49,738 nucleotides of DNA from Fidelibacterota bacterium (GCA_018692355.1 JABHKE010000136.1:1-49738), one strand, 5' to 3'. Counted from the first letter of the stretch, positions 36,930-45,680 are shown. Notes: generated by a model from the sequence alone, not told the origin. Made by a program: numbers and translations.

Positions 36930-37405
36930 TATTCAGTATCCGGTTTTAGTTTTGAAATAATGGCGATCTGTTCCTTAAAGGCATAATTCTTGATTATTAG
37001 TGACCAAATATGATGTCCGTAAGCGATGAGGAATAAAGGTCCATGTAACCAGGAAGATGGCATGTGGTTATCCACGGCACCGCCATGAATAAATACAGCA
37101 CCCACTAAAGTAAGCGTTAACATGAGATGTGGAAACAGTTTCATTTTTAATTTTCGTTCCCGTATCCAGAGTTCATTTTCTCCCAGCTTCTTTAAAATGG
37201 CCTCCTTGATTCCTTTACCAGTAGATATAAAAAAATACATTACTACTGTTTCTGTTATGGCAAATATCAAGATCATAAACACTGCAAAGCGAGGGTGGTT
37301 TGCACCTATCAAATCCATTTGAAAATATCCACTAATTCCTGTCAAGGTTAAGTTTATAAAATTAACAAACATGAGCAAGTAACAAGTGATCATAAATATC
37401 CACAT
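36929..37405 (-). CDS. Four-helix membrane protein of unknown function
   Basis: 158 residues with four membrane helices (about 3-24, 40-62, 88-108, 120-140). Membrane-embedded or interface histidines (LFPHLMLTLTLVGAVFIHG, NHMPSSWLHG, AYGHHIWSL) are arranged so that heme binding is conceivable, but I do not recognise the family. It is the first gene of a minus-strand cluster with the 52-residue protein and the ferredoxin, which suggests a membrane redox module. A sequence GGAGA lies 12 bases before the start. Confidence 0.6.
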   Translation of the reverse strand: MWIFMITCYLLMFVNFINLTLTGISGYFQMDLIGANHPRFAVFMILIFAITETVVMYFFISTGKGIKEAILKKLGENELWIRERKLKMKLFPHLMLTLTLVGAVFIHGGAVDNHMPSSWLHGPLFLIAYGHHIWSLIIKNYAFKEQIAIISKLKPDTE

Positions 37406-37560
37406 TTGAGTTTCTTTTCTCCGGGTTAAAAATGGGAGCAGAAAATACTAAACTAACTTTAACTTTTCATAGGAAGATGCGTCTAAATATTCTATCCATT
37501 GTAATAGAAAACTGGTAAATTTGAAACCCAAATTCATCAAATTATATAAGGAAAAATAAC

Positions 37561-38271
37561 ATGAAGCTTAAGAAATTAATCGTCACCGGAATTGCTATGA
37601 CTTTTGCAATCGCATTTGTGGACGCTGGTACCTTAAAAGGCCACGTGAAATATGATGGAAAAGCTCCGAAATCAAAACGGTTAAAAATGGATGCAGATCC
37701 AGTTTGTGGTGCATCTCATTCCGGCCCGGTTTACAGTGAGAGTTTTAAAATGGCAGCTGATGGCTCCATGGCAGAAGCAATTGTTTATTTAAAGAATGTT
37801 TCTTATTCCGGTGGTTCACCTGCAGATCCTGTCATTTTAGATCAAAATGGCTGTATTTATAATCCCCATGTATTAGGGCTGGTTGCAGGGCAAGCACTGC
37901 TGATTAAAAACAGTGATGCCACATTGCATAATATCCACTCCAGACCCAATGTGAATAAGGAATTCAATTTTGCAATGCCGAAAGTAGTGAAAGAAAAAAA
38001 ATCAACTTTTGCGGAATCTGAACCAGAACCATTTTACATTAAATGTGATGTTCATCCCTGGATGAAAGCTTGGGTCTTGGTTTCAGATCACCCATACTTT
38101 GCAGTTACAGATTCGAATGGGAATTTCTCCATTGATGGCATTCCAGCTGGATCTTATGAAGTGGTTTGCTGGCAGGAAAAATTCAAAAAGAAACCGATGA
38201 CTGCAACAGTCACAATTGGTGATGGTGAAACCAATCAGGATTTCACATTCACACGACCAAAGAAAAAGTAA
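37561..38271 (+). CDS. Secreted cupredoxin-like copper protein with C-terminal carboxypeptidase-regulatory-like domain
   Basis: 236 residues. Signal peptide (about 1-22). The cupredoxin part carries likely copper ligands His123 (TLHNIHS) and Cys162, His165, Met168 in KCDVHPWM, the C-x2-H-x2-M pattern of type 1 copper sites. The C-terminal part from about residue 176 (YFAVTDSNGNFSIDGIPAGSYEVVCW) is a carboxypeptidase regulatory-like beta-sandwich. AAGGA lies 9 bases upstream of ATG. Placed between oxidase and bc operons, it may shuttle electrons to CoxB or serve in copper handling. Similar proteins are often labelled methylamine utilisation protein, but no mau genes are present. Confidence 0.8.
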   Translation: MKLKKLIVTGIAMTFAIAFVDAGTLKGHVKYDGKAPKSKRLKMDADPVCGASHSGPVYSESFKMAADGSMAEAIVYLKNVSYSGGSPADPVILDQNGCIYNPHVLGLVAGQALLIKNSDATLHNIHSRPNVNKEFNFAMPKVVKEKKSTFAESEPEPFYIKCDVHPWMKAWVLVSDHPYFAVTDSNGNFSIDGIPAGSYEVVCWQEKFKKKPMTATVTIGDGETNQDFTFTRPKKK

Positions 38272-38294
38272 TTAAAAACACCATTAAGTTTTTG

Positions 38295-38324
38295 AAAGGC
38301 GGAGAAACTCTCCGCCTTTTTTTT
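38295..38324 (+). terminator. Intrinsic terminator behind the cupredoxin gene
   Basis: AAAGGCGGAGA (38295-38305) pairs with TCTCCGCCTTT (38309-38319) around a three-base loop and runs into eight T residues. It separates the cupredoxin transcript from the SCO gene. Confidence 0.92.
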
Positions 38325-38338
38325 ATCTAAATTTTGCC

Positions 38339-39178
38339 ATGGTAAAATTCATTTTATTTCTAGGTATCATTATTTGTTTCAGTTGCAGTTCTCCGGAGAA
38401 AATATATTCGGTGAAAGGAACCATTTACGTACTCAAACCGGATTCCATGATGATCGTCATTGCACATGATACAATTCCTGATCTTATGTATCCCATGGTC
38501 ATGCCCTTTGATTTGAAAGATCTGAAAGAGATCGAAGGATTGTCTGTTGGAGACAGTGTTCATTTTGAATTTGTTTGGGGCGATACATCCACGTGGGCTC
38601 GGAAGTTTAAAGTTGTGGGCCAAGGGAAATTGCCGGAGGATGAGGATGATGATTTCTTCGAAGATGAAAACTATTCAGAACGAGGTATAGGCGAGATTAT
38701 TGATAATGTAGCCTTCTTGGATTTGGACAGTTCATTGGTACGCCTATCTGATTCCGATGGAAAATATCGGTTCATTTCTTTCATATTTACGCGGTGTCCC
38801 ATGCCGAATATGTGTCCTGCGGTAGTGATTAAGAATGATTATTTAGCGAAGGCATTTAAAGAAAGGAATGACATAGAATTCGTCATGGTCAGTTTTGATT
38901 ATAAACACGACACACCCTCGGTATTGAAAGACTTTTATGGTTCAACCATAGAAGGATTTGATAACTGGAAAGTGTGGTCAAGCACGGGTCATATTGAAGA
39001 TGTATATCGTCTAGCAAAACAAAGTGGTTGCAACTTTTGGGGAATTGAAGAAAACAAAATTGGCCACACACTTCGGTCTATTTTAATAGGTCCTAATCGT
39101 GAGATATTAGGCAACTGGCCCGGCGACAATTGGAAAGCAGGAAACGTGAAAACTGCAATTGAATTGTTAATGAAATAA
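38339..39178 (+). CDS. Lipoprotein fusing a CusF-like copper-binding domain to an SCO1/SenC domain
   Basis: 279 residues. Lipobox cysteine 16 (ICFSCSS). The N-terminal domain (about 22-95) resembles CusF, with His43 and Met50, Met53, Met55 in AHDTIPDLMYPMVMPFDL. An acidic linker (EDEDDDFFEDEN, about 100-111) leads to a thioredoxin-fold SCO domain with copper ligands Cys153 and Cys159 in TRCPMPNMCP and His243 in KIGHTL. SCO proteins deliver copper to CuA of CoxB. The fusion could hold spare copper for transfer. A second, shorter SCO is encoded at 48502-49089. Confidence 0.88.
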   Translation: MVKFILFLGIIICFSCSSPEKIYSVKGTIYVLKPDSMMIVIAHDTIPDLMYPMVMPFDLKDLKEIEGLSVGDSVHFEFVWGDTSTWARKFKVVGQGKLPEDEDDDFFEDENYSERGIGEIIDNVAFLDLDSSLVRLSDSDGKYRFISFIFTRCPMPNMCPAVVIKNDYLAKAFKERNDIEFVMVSFDYKHDTPSVLKDFYGSTIEGFDNWKVWSSTGHIEDVYRLAKQSGCNFWGIEENKIGHTLRSILIGPNREILGNWPGDNWKAGNVKTAIELLMK

Positions 39179-39250
39179 CTCACTTCAATCCATTGCTTTT
39201 AAAAGAGTAGTGTCCGCAGGTTGGCGGAAAGGACATTGAGAAAAGATATT

Positions 39251-39286
39251 AAAAAAGCCATCCACTTTCAGGTGATTGGCTTTTTT
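39251..39286. terminator. Bidirectional terminator between convergent SCO and cytochrome c genes
   Basis: AAAAAAGCCA (39251-39260) pairs with TGGCTTTTTT (39277-39286), with a short inner CAC/GTG stem. T-runs exist for both strands, fitting the convergent genes on either side. Confidence 0.88.
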
Positions 39287-39309
39287 AATTTTAAGTATGC
39301 AATAGGTTT

Positions 39310-42285
39310 CTACCAGTCCTCGTCGTCACCCCAATCATCTTCGTCTTCATCCCCGCTAAAATCATAACCATTTTCATTAAAATAATCTTGGATGGTTTTA
39401 TCGATGTTCGTTTTCCCTTTAATGCTCCAAACATAGTCCCGGAGTCCGTCCAGCATAGCTTCTGTATCACCATTCATTTTGACAAGTTCTTTCCCCCAGT
39501 CATTTTTAGCACCATCTATTGTTAATAGATCTTCTGTTGGGAGAAATGGCGCCGGCATTTTAGTTCCCGGCATAATGGTTTGTGGTTCACGCAACCATTC
39601 TTTCACCCAACCCGGGTTTAGCCTTTCCTTGGTCAGGGCTAGGTTCGGTGCCCACGTGGAAGCATCTTGTTTCGGAAATGTTGTACCATAAAAATGACAG
39701 TTATTACAGGCACCCAATTCATGGATCATTTCACCACCTTTGAATTCGATGGAATGTTCATTAATGGTTAATTCATCCCGATAGGAGATCTTTTCATTAT
39801 CCAAATGCTGGAAATACTTGATGATGGCATTCCACTGTTCATCTGTGATCTGGTGGAAACTGGGCATCCGCACTTCGAGGTTCGGGCGAATTATAGATGG
39901 GTTATTAAAGAAGCTTAATAGCCAATCTGGATTTGTTTTAGCGCCCTGTGTATTTAGATTCGGCGGAGCGTATTCTGCAGCACCGATATGGTCTACCAAT
40001 TGACCACCAAAATCATCGATCAAGTGGCAACCTTGGCAATTGAATTGTTTGACCAATCGTGCTCCATTCTGTGCCATTTCATCCACACGATTATGAGCTT
40101 TGATTCCTTCATCCACTTTATTGCCATTAAACCCCAATATGGCTGTAGTAATGGCTTCAATTTCTGTTTTATTGAAATCAAAGTTTGGCATCTTTAATTT
40201 ATCCAATGTTGGACTGACTTTATCACGGTCAAAAATTCTAGGATTACCCAATTTTGCTTCAAACCATGCAAAATTGGTATGGTCAATATCATGATGGAGT
40301 CCAAAATCCAATTTTATTGTCGGTTTAGAACCTTCTTCTGTTAAATCTGTCCCTATAGGTTTGGCTTTTTCAAATCCATCAATTGTATGGCAGCCGAAAC
40401 AGCCATAATGCGTAATACTTTTTTTAGCCACATAATCAAGTTTTTGATTCAGATTCATTCCGGCTAATTTTTTTGTAGCATAGGATTCAGGCATTTGTTT
40501 GGACAAGTGGGTAAATGCGACTTTATCCAGGGACATTTCATCTAGATTAACATCAGGTAAATTTTCAAAATCTTCATTTCGGAATGACATGATATAAGCT
40601 GTAATATTTTTTGCATCTTCATCATTCACTCGAAGATTGGGCATCCGGGTTTCCGGATTATATGCTAATGGATCCTTGATCCAATTATAAACCCATTCAG
40701 CAGATGTTTTAGAGCCAATACCAATCAGATTAGGGCCTTGGCGTTTTGTTAATTCTTTAAGAGAAGTTTCAGTTTCAACCGGGTCGGGTTCAATAACATG
40801 GCAGCCCAAGCAACCAATAGATTCAAATAAATGTTGCCCATTTTCAGCATCGCCCATGAATCGATAATCTGATGTGGACTTTTTACCACCATTTTCTGAT
40901 ACAAGATAGGAACTCATGGCATAGATCTCAGCGTCATTCCAGGCCTGCATTTCAGGCGAGATTTGGTTGTCCTGTCCAAATGTAGATGGCATCTTGGTGT
41001 TGTGTCGGAACTTCTTTGGATCTCGGATCCATTTGGCTATCCATTTCCTAGAAACTTTTTTATCCAGGTTTTTCAGATTTGGTCCTACTTTAGATAATTG
41101 TGGGTAATCCTGAGCCAGATGGCAACCATTACATCCCGACTTATCCACTAATGACAGGCCAAGATTCAATTTATCAGCTCCTTTCAGATCCAAATTATTA
41201 TTGTGACACTTAAAACAGGAAGCTTCTGTATAATGAGTTGGTAACATCGGTTGAAGCCAATGGTGCATCACTTCCCAATCATATTCTTCCTGCCAACGTG
41301 CTTTTTCGTCATCATTGCTTGGTGTGTGTGTGGATGAAGTAAATGATGTTCCCCGTCCGCGGCCAGCATGGCAACTGGTGCACCCAAAGGTATCCATGGG
41401 GTGCGAAGAAGCAGATGTAATGTATAGATCTAAATTAGGATGAGTAGTAAAGGGCTGGGGTGCATCAGCAAAGTTGGGATTTTCGATTCCCAAATGGCAA
41501 CTGGTACAACGATCCACTTTGGGAACCGCTGCAAAGTTCACATCATATTTCACATCGCGAACCACAATTTGGTTTACCTTATAATAAGGATCTAAAAAGT
41601 CGATGATAGGTAGGTCTCGAACAACATCCCCGACCTTATTGACGAAGGTCATCCGCTCCCGGTCGATCTTACTAAGTTTATTATCAACAATCGTCACGTC
41701 TTTCAAAACAATATTGAGTTCTTCTCTCTTCAGTTTTACATTTGCCTTCAGGTCTTTGATAGCTTTTTCAGTATCGTCGATCTCTATCTCGGATGCTTCC
41801 TTGATGAGTTGGTACTTATGAAGTAATTCCAATGCCGCCGCATAATCATTTTTATTAGAAGGCCCATGATGGTCTCCATCATCCTGGTGGGCGTTTTCAG
41901 CTTCAACAAGATATTTGAGTCCATCCACTTCAGCCTTTTGGCCCTGGTAGATCATATTCTCATTGTAGTAACGGCCTTCAAGTGTTTTTAAAATCGCACC
42001 AAGATCAACCAATGTTTCATTTTGAATATCTAAATCAGATTGAGCCCTAGCCAAATCTTTTTCAAAAGAGATGCGTTCAGCTGAAACAGCTTCTAATTCC
42101 CGTTTCAGATTCTTTTCAGTGATTCCAATTTCCATTTTCCGGAATTCACGCTGATAAACTTTGAATTCATCATCATTATCATCAACAAAAGTCCAAGCCA
42201 TACTGATCAAAAACAGGATGGATGATATGGCGAACCATTTATTTAATTTCTGAATATCCCAATAGCGTTCGTCGTTATTAAACAT
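39310..42285 (-). CDS. Membrane-anchored octaheme cytochrome c of the bc-type complex, with coiled coil and acidic tail
   Basis: 991 residues. One membrane helix (about 16-34), then a charged coiled coil (about 45-215), then eight CxxCH heme motifs at residues 260, 302, 357, 385, 492, 629, 750 and 860. The last five are each followed by a Met-Pro ligand motif (KMPSTF 431, RMPNL 547, KMPNF 698, RMPSF 806, KMPAPF 909), so the tail is five tandem mono-heme class I domains; the first three hemes probably have His ligands. It ends with EDDWGDDEDW, the same tail as CoxB. As last gene of an operon with Rieske, cytochrome b and subunit IV, it replaces cytochrome c1/f and may act as an electron wire to the oxidase. 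Confidence 0.9.
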   Translation of the reverse strand: MFNNDERYWDIQKLNKWFAISSILFLISMAWTFVDDNDDEFKVYQREFRKMEIGITEKNLKRELEAVSAERISFEKDLARAQSDLDIQNETLVDLGAILKTLEGRYYNENMIYQGQKAEVDGLKYLVEAENAHQDDGDHHGPSNKNDYAAALELLHKYQLIKEASEIEIDDTEKAIKDLKANVKLKREELNIVLKDVTIVDNKLSKIDRERMTFVNKVGDVVRDLPIIDFLDPYYKVNQIVVRDVKYDVNFAAVPKVDRCTSCHLGIENPNFADAPQPFTTHPNLDLYITSASSHPMDTFGCTSCHAGRGRGTSFTSSTHTPSNDDEKARWQEEYDWEVMHHWLQPMLPTHYTEASCFKCHNNNLDLKGADKLNLGLSLVDKSGCNGCHLAQDYPQLSKVGPNLKNLDKKVSRKWIAKWIRDPKKFRHNTKMPSTFGQDNQISPEMQAWNDAEIYAMSSYLVSENGGKKSTSDYRFMGDAENGQHLFESIGCLGCHVIEPDPVETETSLKELTKRQGPNLIGIGSKTSAEWVYNWIKDPLAYNPETRMPNLRVNDEDAKNITAYIMSFRNEDFENLPDVNLDEMSLDKVAFTHLSKQMPESYATKKLAGMNLNQKLDYVAKKSITHYGCFGCHTIDGFEKAKPIGTDLTEEGSKPTIKLDFGLHHDIDHTNFAWFEAKLGNPRIFDRDKVSPTLDKLKMPNFDFNKTEIEAITTAILGFNGNKVDEGIKAHNRVDEMAQNGARLVKQFNCQGCHLIDDFGGQLVDHIGAAEYAPPNLNTQGAKTNPDWLLSFFNNPSIIRPNLEVRMPSFHQITDEQWNAIIKYFQHLDNEKISYRDELTINEHSIEFKGGEMIHELGACNNCHFYGTTFPKQDASTWAPNLALTKERLNPGWVKEWLREPQTIMPGTKMPAPFLPTEDLLTIDGAKNDWGKELVKMNGDTEAMLDGLRDYVWSIKGKTNIDKTIQDYFNENGYDFSGDEDEDDWGDDEDW

Positions 42286-42293
42286 GCATAAAC

Positions 42294-43412
42294 CTAAATA
42301 TTAAAAAACCATTCTGGAATTGCGATAATGTATTTCAGGTTGAAGAACCACCGGAGATACATCTTGATGGGCAATGAAAACATGGATAGTCCAAAAAGCA
42401 TTAATGTTGTATATCGGATTGGACCTATTTTTTCAAATAGATCCTTTAGCCATGTTTTTGCTAATAAAATAGGGAACACGAACATGTAAGCAAACACCAC
42501 CAGAAATCCCATAAATTCCCTTAACATGATATTTGTAGGTAATCCTGTGCTGAGCATTTTTACCCATAAATACTCAGAAAGATTCACATTGTTCAATGGA
42601 ACTACTTTATGGGGATCCCAATATTCAAAGGGACCGAAGAAATTCCAATTTGGTCCACGGAAGAAGGTTCCAATTACGATTAGGAAAAGCCACAAAATGA
42701 GCCAGCCATACATAAAAATAAAAATGCCGATCCTCCGTTCCTTAAAGGAATAATACCCGTCCCCTTTGGGATTCGTATCGATGTAAGGAATAGCCATCAT
42801 TCCGAAAATGATGAACATGGGGAAAACAATTCCAGCCAACCACGGATCGAAATACACTAACATTTCTTGGAGTCCAAGAAAATACCAGGGTGCTTTGGAT
42901 GGATTTGGTGTTGATGCCGGGTTCGCTGGCTCTTCCAATGGTGCAGCAACCAAGATTGACCAGACTATCAAAAATACCATAAATAAAATTAAAGAAATGA
43001 ATTCAATATAAACCAAATCCGGCCATACCAGAACTTTATCATCCGGATCATTGTATTCTTCTGGCTTCAAGCCTTCTGCTAACCTATCATCATTGATGTA
43101 CGCTTTCTTCATTCCCAGCCAAATGAAGAAAAACATGGAATAAACCATTAGTACGATTGGAAAGTTATCCGGCTTTGTAAGGGTAATATTGAAGTTTGGA
43201 TCGAAATAACCAACTATAAAGAAAAAAGTTATGAATCCCATTCCAGCCCAAAGCCCGGGTTTTGTCCATAGTCTCCATATTCCCAATTTACGATTGAGTT
43301 TATCAAACCAATCTGTTGGTGGAAAAATGAGTGGTGTTAAAAGGGTTAAAAGGGTAAAACTGACAGTGGGAGCTGAAAGTGTGTCAATTACAGATTTAAA
43401 TGTTTCAATCAT
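42294..43412 (-). CDS. Cytochrome b C-terminal half (subunit IV-like), enlarged
   Basis: 372 residues, much larger than b6f subunit IV (about 160). The core (about 130-215) reads EPANPASTPNPSKAPWYFLGLQEML; the first part is the EPADPxATP motif of subunit IV. The quinol-site PEWY motif is APWY here (174-177), with Pro where the catalytic Glu normally sits. About 130 residues with two to three extra membrane helices precede the core, and three more helices follow. It lies 19 bases after the cytochrome b gene and 8 before the octaheme cytochrome. Confidence 0.88.
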   Translation of the reverse strand: MIETFKSVIDTLSAPTVSFTLLTLLTPLIFPPTDWFDKLNRKLGIWRLWTKPGLWAGMGFITFFFIVGYFDPNFNITLTKPDNFPIVLMVYSMFFFIWLGMKKAYINDDRLAEGLKPEEYNDPDDKVLVWPDLVYIEFISLILFMVFLIVWSILVAAPLEEPANPASTPNPSKAPWYFLGLQEMLVYFDPWLAGIVFPMFIIFGMMAIPYIDTNPKGDGYYSFKERRIGIFIFMYGWLILWLFLIVIGTFFRGPNWNFFGPFEYWDPHKVVPLNNVNLSEYLWVKMLSTGLPTNIMLREFMGFLVVFAYMFVFPILLAKTWLKDLFEKIGPIRYTTLMLFGLSMFSLPIKMYLRWFFNLKYIIAIPEWFFNI

Positions 43413-43431
43413 AAGAATCTCAAATCAGTGT

Positions 43432-44226
43432 TTATAGGGGGCCGGAGATTCCGCCATCCTTTCGGATGCGCCAGAAATGTACGGCCAGGAATATCATCAT
43501 AATAAAAGGTACGGCAATACAGTGAAGCACGTAAAACCGAAGGAGTGTAGCTTCACCCACGAATCTGCCACCCAATAATGCAAAGCGCACGTCTGAACCC
43601 ATATGGACCAAATTAATATCTCCAATTGCAAGCAAAGAAGCACCTGGGCCTTCATGACCAATAAAGGGATGTGCCCTTGCCATATTTGTACCTACGGTGA
43701 CTGCCCAAATTGCCAATTGATCCCAAGGAAGAAGGTAGCCGGTGAAAGATAAAAACATAGTCATGGTCATGAGAAGTACTCCGACACCCCAATTAAATTC
43801 ACGTGGTGGTTTGTAAGAACCGGTCATGAAAACGCGAAGCATGTGTAACCAAACAGTTAAGACCATGGCATGGGCACCCCAGCGATGAAGTTCCCGCATC
43901 ATGCCCAAGGGTACTTGTTCTGTCAGATCTATGATATCTGTATAGGCATATTCCACCGTAGGCCTGTAATAGAACATGAGCAGAATTCCTGTAATTGTGA
44001 GGACCACGAACAGGAAGAATGAAAGTCCACCCATACACCATGTATAGCCAACCTTAACAGCATGTTTTGGTAATCGAGCAGGATGGAGGTGTAGAAAAAC
44101 ACTTCCAAGGATTGCATGCATCCGCTGGCGCCGAGTATGGGGTACACCAGATCGAATGATGGATTTCCAAACCTGGGATTCACCCATCCGTTCTAAAAAT
44201 GATTTTTGTTTATTGTCTTTTGCCAT
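43432..44226 (-). CDS. Cytochrome b6-like subunit of a quinol-oxidising bc complex
   Basis: 264 residues with four membrane helices, binding hemes bL and bH. Heme ligands are His114 and His128 ([15 protein letters not shown]) and His235 and His250; the 15-residue spacing of the second pair and the final [11 protein letters not shown] match b6 rather than bc1-type cytochrome b. Cys64 in [11 protein letters not shown] aligns with the Cys of b6 that covalently holds heme c-n (c-i). The N-terminal 50 residues are basic and cytoplasmic. The Rieske gene lies 18 bases upstream. Confidence 0.93.
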   Translation of the reverse strand: MAKDNKQKSFLERMGESQVWKSIIRSGVPHTRRQRMHAILGSVFLHLHPARLPKHAVKVGYTWCMGGLSFFLFVVLTITGILLMFYYRPTVEYAYTDIIDLTEQVPLGMMRELHRWGAHAMVLTVWLHMLRVFMTGSYKPPREFNWGVGVLLMTMTMFLSFTGYLLPWDQLAIWAVTVGTNMARAHPFIGHEGPGASLLAIGDINLVHMGSDVRFALLGGRFVGEATLLRFYVLHCIAVPFIMMIFLAVHFWRIRKDGGISGPL

Positions 44227-44244
44227 TGTACCTAAATTGATTAA

Positions 44245-44799
44245 TTAAACTACCAAGAATGATTCAGAATTCTCCCACTCGCCTTTTTCCCATTTAAAAC
44301 TTTTTGTTTTATCTACGAGAATTTGTCCGTCATTTGAAAGAGATACTTTATATCTTTCCAATGGACGGGGTGCTGGGCCTTCGAAATTAATTCCGGTCAT
44401 CCGGAAACCGCTTCCGTGACACGGGCATTTAAATTTTCCTTCTGTTCGCAGCCAATTTGGTGTACATCCTAAATGGGTACAAACTGTGGAGAGAGCAAAG
44501 ATAGATTCTTCGTCTCTAACCACCCAAATATTAAATGATTTTTTATATCGGATATCCACTGTATTTGTTGCGTAATCATTCGGAAACCCAATTTTTAATG
44601 TTTGAGGGGGTTCGAATAATACATTGGGGAAAAGAAACCGTATCATCACTGTAAAAAACCCACCAGTTGCGCCGGCAAAAGCTATCCACCCTAGGGACAA
44701 CCATTTAAAAAATCCACGCCGACCCATTTCTTTTCCATTTTCAGAATTCTGGGTGGATGTACCTACCGATGCGGTTGGGGTAATTTTTTCTTCACTCAT
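44245..44799 (-). CDS. Rieske iron-sulfur protein of the bc complex
   Basis: 184 residues. A Tat-type signal/anchor: GRRGFFKWL (Arg27-Arg28) before a membrane helix (about 35-55). The 2Fe-2S ligands are Cys107, His109, Cys125 and His128, with the disulfide pair Cys112 and Cys127, in CTHLGC and CPCHGSGF. It accepts the first electron from quinol. It begins 2 bases after the HEAT-repeat gene. Confidence 0.95.
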   Translation of the reverse strand: MSEEKITPTASVGTSTQNSENGKEMGRRGFFKWLSLGWIAFAGATGGFFTVMIRFLFPNVLFEPPQTLKIGFPNDYATNTVDIRYKKSFNIWVVRDEESIFALSTVCTHLGCTPNWLRTEGKFKCPCHGSGFRMTGINFEGPAPRPLERYKVSLSNDGQILVDKTKSFKWEKGEWENSESFLVV

Positions 44800-44801
44800 A
44801 A

Positions 44802-45680
44802 TTATATAACTTTGTTGTACGCAGATTGTAATGTTTTCATGGCAGCATCTCGAATCCGAAGATTCTCATCAGTTTTAGCTAACGAAACCAATTTTGTTTT
44901 GAATTGATCCTGTTTCAATAGAGACGAGACTTCAATCGCCACGAGAATCACTTGATTTTTTTCTGCTTCATCCACTTGAGGAAAAGCATTTAAATATTGT
45001 CTATCCATAAGGCTTTCAATGATGAATGCACCGGATGGGTCCCCCATCTTGGCTAAAGCAACGGCAGCATCCCATTGAATATTTGGCTCTTCATCCTCTA
45101 ATAATTTTTTCAACAATGGGATGGATTCTGGATTGCCTATCAATCCCATAGAAATTGTGGCACCGAGTCTCTCATCAGGAAAATCAGAATTTTCAATAAT
45201 CTCTTTTAATTTATTGGATGCATTTGTTGTACCTATCAAACCAACAGCCTGAATTGCAGCTCGCCGCGATTCACGATTTTCATCATTTAATCCATCAACC
45301 AATATTTCGGAATAAAAATTATCCCTGGTAACGCCCATAGCCAAAGCTAAATATGCCCTTACAAGCGGATCATCATGAATAGAATGATTATAAATGGAAA
45401 CCATTTGGTTTTTAAATGAAAGATCTGTGGGAATTTTATCCGGGTTGTTAAACACTTTTGATAACTCAAATGCAGATTGCCAGCGTTTGGAAGCAGAGCC
45501 GATCTTTACTTGGTTTAAAAGGGCTGAAGCATCATTTGTTTCAAAGGTAATGAAACGAAACAATAGAAAGAAAACCGCACCAAAAATAGCGATCATAAAG
45601 GGGATCAGGAAAAAAGAATAAAAAAGAGTATAGATCCTGGTTGATTCTTTTTTAGATAATTGTGTTGCGTTTTCGTTCAT
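44802..45680 (-). CDS. Membrane-anchored HEAT-repeat protein of the bc operon
   Basis: 292 residues: cytoplasmic N-terminus (to about 16), one membrane helix (about 17-42), then HEAT/PBS-lyase-like helical repeats (RRAAIQAVGLIGTTNASNKL; ERLGATISMGLIGNPESIPL; IQWDAAVALAKMGDPSGAFI; RIRDAAMKTL). No enzymatic motif. HEAT-repeat proteins often scaffold or regulate; its place directly before the Rieske gene suggests an assembly or structural subunit of this complex. Confidence 0.82.
   Translation of the reverse strand: MNENATQLSKKESTRIYTLFYSFFLIPFMIAIFGAVFFLLFRFITFETNDASALLNQVKIGSASKRWQSAFELSKVFNNPDKIPTDLSFKNQMVSIYNHSIHDDPLVRAYLALAMGVTRDNFYSEILVDGLNDENRESRRAAIQAVGLIGTTNASNKLKEIIENSDFPDERLGATISMGLIGNPESIPLLKKLLEDEEPNIQWDAAVALAKMGDPSGAFIIESLMDRQYLNAFPQVDEAEKNQVILVAIEVSSLLKQDQFKTKLVSLAKTDENLRIRDAAMKTLQSAYNKVI

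Noticed and set aside
39206-39232. Nested small stems (TCCGC/GCGGA and TGTCC/GGACA) after the SCO gene
   Set aside because: The two stems compete with each other and the strong bidirectional terminator 20 bases downstream explains the region better.
39310-42285. Octaheme cytochrome as nitrite reductase or hydroxylamine oxidoreductase
   Set aside because: All hemes are plain CxxCH, five are in class I domains with Met ligands, and there is no CxxCK site or HAO-type tyrosine motif; the operon is a bc complex.
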